Below, in pieces: positions 12,401 to 24,400 of a stretch of 64,000 nucleotides of DNA. A program made the position numbers and the translations under genes. The first letter of the stretch is position 1. The number at the start of each line of letters is the position of its first letter. This DNA is from Bedellia somnulentella (Eukaryota; Arthropoda; Insecta; Lepidoptera; Bedelliidae): positions 5,263,695 to 5,327,694 of the forward strand of contig OY755190.1 in the NCBI GenBank assembly GCA_963576735.1. Reading direction: 5' to 3'. The notes below the pieces were generated by a model. That model was not told the origin of the DNA. It made no database searches and saw only the letters and a program-made list of their open reading frames with translations.

Positions 12401-15400
12401 CAATTCAGAGACCCGGAGGAAAAATGCAAGGTGTACCAGGAATATATAGATTTGGTGAAGCAACTGGCTAAGGAGAGGAAATATGAAGATTGCGACACTG
12501 ACGGAATTTTGATTGTAAGTTCTATATTTATTATACATATATGATACATCCGGTAACAGCTGTCATCGATCCTTTTTATTTTTTTATTAAGATGGTTATT
12601 ATATGTATTAACTGGCTTTTGGTGTTTATAATGAAATTATATGTAAAATTTTGTTATAATGTCTCGATGTTAGTATTTATTTAGAAGTATTGCTGTAAAT
12701 CTTCCGAAATTGAAAATAAAATAAAGTTTAAGCATCTAATAAATAAAGAATAAATGAAGGAAAGAAAAATTTCTGTGCCTGTGTCGAAAAAAAAGAAAGA
12801 AAAGAAAAAAAAAGAAATTTTTCTTTTTTTGTTTATTCTTTATTTATTAGTAATAATCCCCACATGAGCTTTTCATGTACAAAAAGATTGAATTTAAGCA
12901 TCTAGTTGTCACAATTAAATGTTTGTTATGCCACCAAATAAAGACCCGCATACTAAAGTCCAACAGTGGTAGCAAGCCTGTCATTTTAAACACAAATCAA
13001 AGTTTAAAATATCTATCTCTCTCTTCCCTCCGAAGTATTGTGTATCTATACAACGATTTCGAAATTCTCTTTCGAACTGACGAACTCAAGATATATTCCC
13101 TCTTCAAGTACTGCTTTAAACTACAAATCTCGTAGTTAAAAACATCTCCTTACCCTTCAAACTATCGTATATCTTTATCTCTTTCTAACATACTGGGTAT
13201 CGTATATATATCTCTCCCTCTAACGTCCAGGTGCTCTACGGCCGCGCGAGTACAGAATGCCTCTCGATTAATGGCGGCGCAGCAATGCTTTTATCTTGTC
13301 CTTTAACCGCTCGTACGCCGCGCGCAAAAAAAGTCTATGACTATTGTCTCTGCTTCCTTATTTCATTGTCTCTCTCTTGCCGCAGTAATTTATACCTTAA
13401 AACGCTTTTTTACTGTGAAAACCAAGAAAAAAAGCTTGCAGGTAGTGTAGACGTAGATCTATGTCGCGGCACACGAAGGAGATTTTATTCTTGACGCAGA
13501 TCTACGCTCCGACGTTCGAGCGGTTAAACTACAAATCCCTTTGTTCAAAGAATCTCTCTTTTACCACACAATCTACCATATACCCACCTCTCTCTAATTT
13601 ATTAAACTACGAATCTCGTAAGTAAAAACAGCTATTTACCTCTCAAACTATCGTATATCTATATCTCTTTCTAACATACTGGGTATCCTATATGAATCTC
13701 TTTCCAACTCCTAGGTGCTCCACGATCGCGTAAACACAAAATGCCTCTCGCTCGACCAATAGCGGCTCGATGTATGTTTCTAACCGACGAGCTGACATTA
13801 TAATCACAAGTGTGCTTGTCCTTTTAACTGCTAATCCTATGATTCAAAACATCTATTCCTCTCACCCTTCAACGTATCGTATATCCATCTCTTTCTAACC
13901 CAGGTGCTCTACGACCGTGCAAGCACCGAATGCCTCTCGACCAATGGCGGGCCAGCATTCCTGTTATCGTTCGCGTCTCACGCACACAGCCGCGTCACCC
14001 CGTGTGAGCATTGGCGCGTGCTGTGCGCGTGTGTGCGTCGCGCGCCTACGAAGAGCACCTTCTACGAGCGGCAGATGAGGTTTAGAGAGGGGGAGGGGGC
14101 GAACTACGAACAGGTTTGTATTTGCTATGCGTTTAACTTGGTATGATAAGGTAAAATGCCTGCGTGTCAAGCGAAATAGTATTATATTGATCCTACGGTG
14201 TAGAGAGCAGAGTCCATTACTCGAATGTGTGCTTGTGTGCGGCGCGCGTCTACGAAGAAAACGTTCTACGAGCGACAGATGAGATTCTGGGAGAGGAGGG
14301 GGCGAACTACGAACAGGTTTGTACTTGCTACGATTTGTAGTTGCTATCATATGTGCGGCGTGCGACTACGGGGAGCACGTTCTACGAGCGGCAGATGAGG
14401 TTTAGAAAGGGAGAGGGGGCGAACTACGAACAGGTTTATATTTGCCATGATAATTTACTTGGTATGATACAGCAAAAATACCAACGTGTCGAGCAAAAAA
14501 ATTCTATTAAGTATACTATGGTGTAATAGGTAGAGTACATTAGTTATAATGGATAGTCAGTAGATATAATTATAGTAATAGTAGACTGCGCTTGTGCGTG
14601 GCGCGAGTTCACGAGCGACATATGAGGTTTAGAGAGTGAGAGGGGGCGAACTATGATCGGGTTTGTTTTTGCTTCTATGAATGACGTAGACATTATATCT
14701 TTGTATAGCGAAGGGCAGGCCATTACACCGCATCATACTGTGACCTTCTTAGCGCCGTATCAAGCGCGGAAACTAATACGATACGGACTGCTATGCCTAC
14801 TATAACGCATAATATCGCTTTTGCATATCAGCACCGGTAAAAATTCTTGGTGACAATTTTGTTGTCTAGTAGGGATGCTCTTTGCAATACAAATAATACA
14901 ATTGCTTGACACGATCTTACCATGATCAAGGTTTGATACGGTGAAAAGGGCTGAGTCCTTTACAAAATTATTGTTAGTGGTGTCATTTCCATGCTAGTCA
15001 TAATCTTGATTAACATCACAGCTAGAACCTGCTTTATAACTACAGTTTAATTAACATTCCAATGTATTTCTACAGATAAAAGCCATACTAGAATCAGCAT
15101 TACTGAAAGGACTGGAGTCATACAAAGACGCAGAGAACATTTGGATGGCGTACTTGGAGTATTTGCGACGGGACACCGATTTTCAAGATGACACTCAGGT
15201 TGAAAGATTAAGACGCAATTTTAGATTGGCCTGGGACTCTCTTGCAGAGGTACTTTTCGCTCTTCTAGATATTAAATTACTTGATACAATGGTATTGTTG
15301 TGGACCACCCAAATCGTTTGAATACCAGATAAAAATGTTTTAACAAAGGAGAAGAATAAAACAAGGGAGGTTTTCACAAAAAATAGTGGTAATTATTAGT

Positions 15401-18400
15401 CTGCCTACCCCAATAGGAGGATAAGACAGTTAGTATACCTCTCAAGAAAGAGTAGAATTTCGATTAAGCTCTATTATAACATTGCTAGCATGTACTAAAA
15501 ACCAAATTTTCTTTAAAAATATTGCTATTACTGCTGTATGACATGACAAGCAATAATATACCTCTTGATGAATATAATATATATAATCTATGTATGATAT
15601 ATCGAAGAATATATATAATTAATAGTAAAATATCAGCAATTTATAATTTCAGGCGTGGGGCGACGAAGCTAACGACTGTGAAGTGCCACTCTATTGGGCT
15701 CGTCTTGAATATAAACTTATGGATAATCCGAAGCAAGGCAAAGAAATATTCGAAGAAATATTTAGTAAGTAGACGCATTGTTACAAATTTGGGTCGTCAT
15801 CTTAATTTGGACCATTGAAAAACTGACTCTTACAACGAAGATATCCTAGGTACTTGGTCAAATAATATGCCGTGTATTTTTATCCTATAAAGCCAGCCAA
15901 TAAAATATTTATCCTTATTTCTGGAAAATTACATATCCTCTATCCATTATTCCAAATTCCATTCTCGTTCTAGAAGACGGCTGAAACAAGGGTATGTCAA
16001 AGTACTGGGAAACATTAATCCAGTAAGAAAGTAATCGTTCACCTCCGTCATCGCGGAATAATTCTCCGAGCAATTCGGTTCGTCAACGATTATTCGCCAT
16101 TATTATAATATTTTGATATATAAATACATATTTCTATTCTAGAATACGGAGAAAACAAGAGCATGTCAAAGTACTGGGAAACATTAATCCAGTTAGAAAG
16201 CAATCGATCACCTCCTCCATCGCCGAATAAGCTTCGCGAACTAATTCGCCGAGCAATTCGGTTCGTCAACGATTATTCCCCATTATTATAATATTTTGAT
16301 ATAAATACATATTTCTATTCTAGAATACGGCGAAAACAAGAGTATGTCAAAGTACTGGGAAACATTAATCCAGTTAGAAAGCAATCGATCACCTCCCCCA
16401 TCGCCAAACAAACTTCGCGAACTAATTCGCCGAGCAATCCGGTTCGTCAATGATTATCCGCCGAGCGTGGTTCGTTTGTACGTCGATAGAGAAAGAGATT
16501 ATGGGACTTTGGAAACGCTTAAACAGTGTTTGGATGAGTGTGAGGTAAGAATAGAATAGATTAACTCTTTAAAACTTGCAATATTGCTGGTGCTGGCTAC
16601 TAGCTAGTTAATATTTAAGCCTATTACAGATTTACACCAGTTAAGGGCGTCCCCCGAAAAAGTAAGAACCTTGAAACGGCATTTGGGCTTGCCCCCTGCT
16701 GTCTCCTCACCTTTAATCAAACTCGTAAAATAAGCCATCTAGTGGCCTCACTAGTAACTATTATAACCATAATACCATGCGTATCTACGGAAATAGTCTC
16801 GTACTACGTTGTAGAATTGCGACAATCGTATCGATATTATAATGATGTCTCGCTTGGATGAATATATTTTGTAATTAAAATAACTGAAACAAAAACTTGA
16901 ATCTCACAAAACTATTTTTTATGACACCTTCGGAATATAGGAGGGGAATGTCGAGAAGAAAACTCGTGATAGTAGGTTTCATGTGACACCAAGTAAAAGG
17001 GGATTATGTTATTCTTAGCCGGCACAAAAAAGTGATCGTGGATTGCAGTAGAAATAACGTAACGTGCTATTATCGCAACATCCAAAAATCACACTTGAAT
17101 AAAAAATCGGCACAAATTATAAAACAGGAGAAAGCATTTAGTAAATACTACCAGTCGTATCTTACGTACACCCACCGGCACCGGAAAAAAATGGGGTAGT
17201 GCTATTCCAAGCCGACACTACACAGCAATAATATATAATTCATAATAATAATTCATACATATATACTTGGTTATAGTTTCTTGTTAGAAGGAGACTATAA
17301 ATATGCGTCTTTTGTATTTGTTTATTTACTTAATTAGAGGTTTGCTCTTTAAGGGATTTTTGGGCGATGCGGTTGGTGACCCATCACCCATCACCAACAA
17401 CCTTTATTCTACCATCTTTTTCCCACTCAACTTCCAAAAGTCGCTGAGGAATTTTTAATTTCTCAGCTCTGGCTTCCCCTTTTAGGGATTTATAGCCGTT
17501 AGTATATGTATGTATGTTGCTCAAAAGTATTTTGTTCAATTGGAAATTTTCGATTTTCTGCACATGTTTATTTCCTTTATTTAATTTTCCGTCGTTATTA
17601 TAAGGTAAAAAATACTTTTAATCTTTGGTTATACTAAACTATGTAATAAAGGGTATTTTAAAAGAAAAGCAAACAACTTACTGTTTTATCTAATTAAAAA
17701 CACTAGCCGTGTTATACAAAGATTTCTCCTTGTCGATATAGTGGGATGAGTATACGCAAAAATATAAATAATTATTTCATAAATTAGTATAAAGCTTATT
17801 TGATTGAGTTATTTTTTCACAGTTGTTTACAAAATGCAAAGTTCAATGAAAGTCTAAAAATTTATAAATATCAGCTTACTCTATCAATTCACCTTGACGA
17901 GACGGTTGAGTGGTTGCGAATTTATTTGAACCTACTCATCCCCTCGCAAAGCTATACATTTTCGAAGTATAAACTAGAATTATTAGCACATTAATAAAAT
18001 AAAATGAATCAAGATAATTTATTCGAAGAACGGTTTGAATGCACATATTTAATATATTCTATTTCATTTTTAAAAAGTAGAAATATTACAAAAAAGATAT
18101 GTAAAAATAACACATAAATTTAAAGCAAAACGATAATAATTGTTTCAGCTAGATTTACGGAACATTAGGGTAATACGAGCGTATTCACTAAACAGAACAA
18201 TTCGCAGTATTTTTAATAATGCATTTATCATCATTACCGAACGAAAATAAAGACAAAATTATTTTACCTGTAAAGAAATAAACAAAAAGCACATACCGAG
18301 CCGAAGATTTGAACTCACGCCCTCACCTATGACGCATAGCACATCACACGTTGGACCATTTCGTTCTTACGTATTAGGTTGAAATTAACGATAATATTAC

Positions 18401-21400
18401 GATTGAGACAAACTTATAATGAAAGGCGAAACAAGCGACTATGTTGCGCACAACCAAAATAAATTATCAAAAAAGCGCGGGAAGCGGCAAGCAGCCATAT
18501 TACAGAAAAATCCGACACAAGCTCTGCGCATGAAGGCTAACAGCCATCTGCCACCCGTTCTCCGCGCAGGGACCCGCAATTGAAATTTAGGAAAAAAGCT
18601 TTGTAACTCCATAATTAGGATAAAAAGACTAGAAAATTATCACTACAATGATAGATTACTCAGTTGTCTACGCAAATGATAGGTAATCGATAACATATAT
18701 GCAGTATTCTGACTGCAGTATCAGATTTTACGATAAAAAAGGCCCCCACAAATATATTTTTTTCTTTGTCAATTATTATCAAAAACAAAATATGAACCGT
18801 CATTTTTGAAGATAAGATATTGAACCTGAACATATATTTTATTTAGAGTGTGATTGCTTTATTGGGCGGATTTTATTGAGTTTGAAAACTACCAAAATCA
18901 GTGAACTTTTCGAGGGAGGCCCTTAAAGTGAACATTTTTAAATTTTGAAAAAGTTCAAGTTCACTAAATTATCTTATCATCATTATTGTATAGTGTCAGC
19001 TTAGCACTATTAGATCGGTTCTTGTTAGTATCCAGCGAGATGTAAAGGCATGTTTTATGAGTTGTAAGATTAAGCTCCTCTTTCAAATGTTTAATAGATT
19101 AATATCTTCTGATGTTCTGCATAACCAATTATTAGAAAAAACTAGAGATTTGTTAATAAATAATTCAGAAACCAGATGTGGTGAAGTATTGACAACTTCA
19201 AATTAATTTAAAAGATCTTATCTATCTCTTACAGTTTGCAATAATGTCCTATTGTCCTTAAATTGTATAAATTAATTATAGGACAAAATCAAAAGATGGC
19301 GTGAAAGCTACCAAGCAATGAAAGATAAAATGACTGGACAAAAAAACAAAAGCAAGAATCAGCAACAGAATAAGAAAGGTAAAGTAGATAAGAAGAGTAA
19401 TAAAGAAGAGAGGCAGACTAAGAGAAAGATAGAAGATACAGGCGAAGGGAGTAATGTAAAGAAGAAAAGAGACAACAATATGGATGTTGATGAAAAAGCG
19501 ACAGAGACTTCAAGTAGTTTAAAAAGAACTCATGAAGATGGTGATAGTGAAGGTAATTTGGATATTACAGATATTTACTTACTTACAAATCATTCCAACT
19601 ATTCGTATTAGTGTTTAAGAACAGACTTTGTCTATAAATGTACATACATACATACATATACTCACGGCTATAAATCCCTAGAAGGGGTAGCCAGAACTAA
19701 GGAATTATAAATTCCTCAGCCACTTTTGGAAGTTAAGTGGGGAAAAGATCGTAAAATATAATATAATAAATTGTTTTAAGGGCATATGCAATTATTTAGT
19801 TTAAATTATTTTTAACGTTGCTACAAGTTACAACATCTAGAAAGCCTATAAAACAGATCCAAAATATAAACCATTAAACTAAAAAATATACATAAAAATC
19901 ACTATAATTTATTCTCCCTCTACGCATTACTTTCCATTAAGTATAAATTCTAAATGCACCACACACAATACAATATATTTTACTTGACACAAATACTTGA
20001 GAAGCGACTAACGGTATTAGGGCTTTTTGGGCGATGCGGTTGGAGACCCATCACCAAAAACCTTTATTTTACCACCTTTTCCCCACTCAACTTCCAAAAG
20101 TGGCTGAGGAATTTATAATTCCTTGGCTCTGGCTACTCCTTCTAGGGAATTATAGCCGTGAGTATATGTATGTATGTACACGATTGGTTTCCGACCACCG
20201 ACCATGTGTCCTTGTTCGGAACAACCGATTTTATATTTTGATTTTGTATTCGTTCTCCACGGTCGGTTGTTGGAATCAACTTGTCAGTTCAATCGGAAGT
20301 AATGCTATTCGGACCAAGGCCGTTGACATCAACCAAATATTGACTTCTACACTGTCCATTTTTATATCAACTCAACCAAGGAGACGATGGTCGGTGGTCG
20401 GAAACCGATCGTGTATAAGGCTTTTAATGCATTCTTCTATAAAAGTTAAAATTATGTTACAGCAACTGAAGAGAAACGCCAGAAAACACAACATTCTGAG
20501 GATTCTGAACAACATAGAGATTCTTGCACACTATTTGTTAGCAATTTAGAATTCAAGTGAGTCTTCGAGATTTAATTTTGCTTTATCCGTAACTTGCATG
20601 ACTGGTTTTTTGAGTTTTTTCTCAAAGTGTTTATGTGTAAAAGATAAAGAAAAGTATGAGCAGAAATAAGCTTGCAATCGTATGCGATTTCCACTTTTCA
20701 GAAAGCATTATAATATTTGTGTTTTCATGATTCTGCCTAGATGCAAGGCTATCCCGGCTTTACTTAACCGCTCGTACGCCGCCGCGCGCAAAAAAAGTCT
20801 ATGACTATTGTCTCTGCTTCCTTATTTCATTGTCTTTCTCTTGCCGCAGTAATTTATACCTTAAAACGCTTTTTTACTGTGAAAACCAAGAAAAAAAGCT
20901 TGCAGGTAGTGTAGACGTAGATCTATGTCGCGGCACACGAAGGAGATCTACGCTCCGACGTTCGAGCGGTTAAATAAGTTGTCATGGCGGCATGGCATGG
21001 CAAAGGATTTCGGTACAGATATAGCATTTTTAATCTTATTACCATGCATATAGAATTCATTTTGACACAACGATGCCGAGGGAGGCCGCGGTAGGACAGA
21101 ACGTCGCCATCGTTGTCAAAATAAAGTAAAATGAATTCTATTCTCATGGTAATAAGATTAAAAATGCTATATCTGTACCGAAATCCTTTGCCATGCCATG
21201 CCGGCAGTCAGCGCCGGCCTTAATTCATTAAATTAAAACGTGTGTTCAATTATATTTTTAGAGTGAATGAGACGAATTTAAGAAAAACCCTGTCCGAATA
21301 CGGTGAAATAGTCTCAATGAGGGTGAAAGCTGGAGTGAAGGCGTTTGGTGGCTCTATCTGTTATTGTCAATACACATCTCCGGTAAGTACCTACTGGGCT

Positions 21401-24400
21401 TAATTATATTTGGTTACTTTCGAATGAACTTTTTTTTTCGATTGAACTAAAAATTTATTTTAAAGTTTAACATACATACATACATATACTCACGCCACTA
21501 GTTCCCATTGGGGTAGGCAGAGACTATTGATCGCCACTTCGTACGATCCTGACAAACCTCTCTAGCTTTGTTTACATCCATCAATCTTTTCATACATGCT
21601 CTTTTATTCTTCATACTTCGGACGCCGTACTTTTCTATCATCCATCCTCTCTATGTGCCCAAACCATTTAAAGTTTGACTGGCAATTATTTTGCTATAGT
21701 AATTCAAAAATCAAATTCAATTCAAATCATTTATTTATTGAAACTTCATAAAAAAGAACAAAATGGGCTTGTAAAACCATCATCACATTTGTTATAAACG
21801 AAGAATTTATACAATTTACTTATCAGTATACAGTGTGTCCATAGTAAGTGAAGATCTAACATGTTGTGACTAAAAGCGGGTATTCCTAATTTGGAGCACT
21901 TGAAAAGGATTTGATCCGAACTACAAAGAGTTGAAATTGCAATAATTTACTTATGGTTCCATCTCTTTAAAATCAGAGACTGTAAAAACATAATAATTTA
22001 TGGTTTGGCTATAAAGTAAAGAGATAGTATTTGCTCTGTACAATTTTATTCAGAATACCGTCATCACATACCTTTTCTCCTAAAAACTCCACTTCAATTG
22101 TGACAATATGGAATCTTTGACTGGTTTCCGTTCCGATAAACATCCATAACATACCTTCTCTGAGCACAAGGCGACAAAATTTTACATTATGAGAAACTTT
22201 CACACAGTAAGTTCTGCCTATCGTAGCTAAATCATATCAATAGTTCTAATCAAAGTTACAATTTTCAGGAAGCAGTAGAAAAAGCTCTTAAACACGACCG
22301 CTTACCTCTAGACGGTAGACCAATGTTCTTCTCACGATACTCAACGAAGAAAGGCAAGCAAACATTCAAATACCCCACCACGGCTGAGAAGAACAAGTTA
22401 TTTATAAAGAATCTATCGTACTCACATTGTACTAAGGAAGCTCTCACTAAGATATTTGCTGAGTTTGGTGATCTTGATGATGTGCGGATTGTTACGTTTA
22501 AGTAAGTTTTTTTCGTATTTATTGTAGGTATGTCATGAAAATTAAAGTTAAATATAAAATATGTGCTAAAATTCAACCATGACTCAGTAACAGGATAGAT
22601 CAAGTCATAAGAGTAGTGTCGGTTTAGAATACCACTAACCAATTTCTCCCGCAGGCGTCTCAATAAATGATGATTGGTGATAGGTCTCCAACCGTATCAC
22701 TCAACAATCGATTAAATTTGAATGTTTTTGTTCATGGAAACCTCATGTGGGGATTATTACTAATAAATAGTGGCCTTCCGAATTTGTAAAAAAATCGGAG
22801 GTAGTGAACGCAAACACTACTTAAAAGTGTAAAAGAAAAAAAGGATAGAAGAATTTCGCACTGGAAGCCATTGACACGGTATCTCAATTGGCAGAGCGAC
22901 GGGGGCGTATACCCGAGGTCGCGGGTTCGATTCCCGCTTGTGTCGAAATTTTTCTTTCCTTTATTTATTAGTAATCAATTAAAATCCCGAAACCCTAAGT
23001 CTCCTCTTACGAATTACTAACTATGCGGGTATTTGACAAAAAAATATAGTTAAGCTCTATAAATATTATCCTTATTACAGAGACGGCAGACCCAAAGGCC
23101 TAGCCTACGTAGAATACAAGGACGCCAAATCGGCGGCAATCGCCTTAGAGAAGTCCCAGGCGATGTTGGTTGGCGATCGCAAGATAGAAGTGGCGATTAG
23201 TGCGCCCCCAGCCAGAGATGGCTCGCTCGGACTGCCTAAGAGAGAAATTACTGGGGGAATGTAAGTATTATCATGATTATAATCTTCGTTGTTATCATCA
23301 TAATCATCATCATTTTTTGTATAATTCTTGGTCTTGTAGAATTATTAAGGGCGTCCCACGAAAAAGTGAGAACCTTGAAACGGCATTTGGGCTTCCCCCT
23401 GCCGTTTCCTCACCTTTAATAGAACTCGTAAAACAAGCCATCTATTAGCAACTATGATAACTATAGATTATAGCGATATAGATGTAGATATAGCGCCATC
23501 TACCAAAACAGTCTCGTACTACGTTGTACGATCGGCGCGGCGTATTGATATATGTGTTAATTATGTTTCGCTAAGTGAATATTGTTATAAAAATAAAACA
23601 AATACTTCAACAGTACAATAACTTTATTTCCACAAAACTTATTTCTTGATACCTTTGGAATATAGCAGGGGAACATGTCGAGAAGAATGTTGGTGTCGTG
23701 ATGATACGTTTCACGTGACATAGTAAAAGGGGTTTATGTTATTCTTAACCGACACAACAAAGTGTACGTGGATGGCAGTAGAAATGAAGTAACGTGTAAT
23801 TATATAATAATAATATCTCGACGTCAAAAATCCACACTTGAACAAAAAATCGACTCAAATTATAGAACAGGAGTAGGCATTTTTTTCATGAATACTTACT
23901 TACTACTGATTCAACATAAGTAAATTATAAAACCCAAATAATTTTCATAAAAATTATCATTTTATTGAGATGGTGCAGAAAGCAAAAGGCAATTCTTAAG
24001 GTTCTTTTCAATATTAAAAACTAAGTTATAACTAGGTATTTGTAGGCACAGATTCATGAATACCTGTTTGTAGTTTCTTGTTTGAAGGAGGCTATAAATG
24101 TGCGTCTTTTGTACTTGTTCATTTAATTAATTAGAGGTTTGTTCAAAAGTTTTCTTGATTATCTAAATTCACATTTCCCGAAATTTTACGGCTGAAAATA
24201 TACTTCAACTCATATAAAATAGTTTTTACGCCAAATTGTGCAAGATAGCTATATTAAATAACTTATCCACCGCGACTAAATAACTTAAATAATAAAAGAG
24301 ACAGAAGTTCGGAATATACCGGACTTAAAAGGGTTATTTATTGTTAAATTAACAGTCTGTTAATATCAGTGCTAATCTTTAATATATTCGAGCACATGCA

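Larger units (their letters stand above)
16641..18926. mobile_element. TTAA-flanked inverted-repeat element D, copy 1
   Basis: The ends are TTAAGGGCGTCCCCCGAAAA and, inverted, TTTTCGAGGGAGGCCCTTAA. A related copy at 23345-26430 has the same ends. No long ORF is present. It contains an inserted (ATGT)n-tailed SINE and, near 18300-18365 on the minus strand, a tRNA-like stretch with box A and box B sequences. It is probably a non-autonomous DNA transposon; the target duplication could be TTAA or TA. Confidence 0.7.

Noticed and set aside
13964..14350. 128-residue minus-strand ORF
   Set aside because: It is the reverse of SART3 exon 7 and its duplicated 3' halves; the repeats and high GC keep the shadow frame open.
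20034..20549. 171-residue plus-strand ORF
   Set aside because: It translates SINE A, a MITE and SART3 exon 12 in a wrong frame.
22873..22947. A functional tRNA gene
   Set aside because: The T arm is perfect, but the anticodon arm is weak and the flanks are shared with another repeat, so a SINE head is more likely.
23200..23448. Plus-strand ORF with the peptide PRKSENLETAFGLPPAVSSP
   Set aside because: It reads from SART3 exon 15 in the wrong frame into the end of element D; the similar peptide at 16650 only reflects the shared transposon end.
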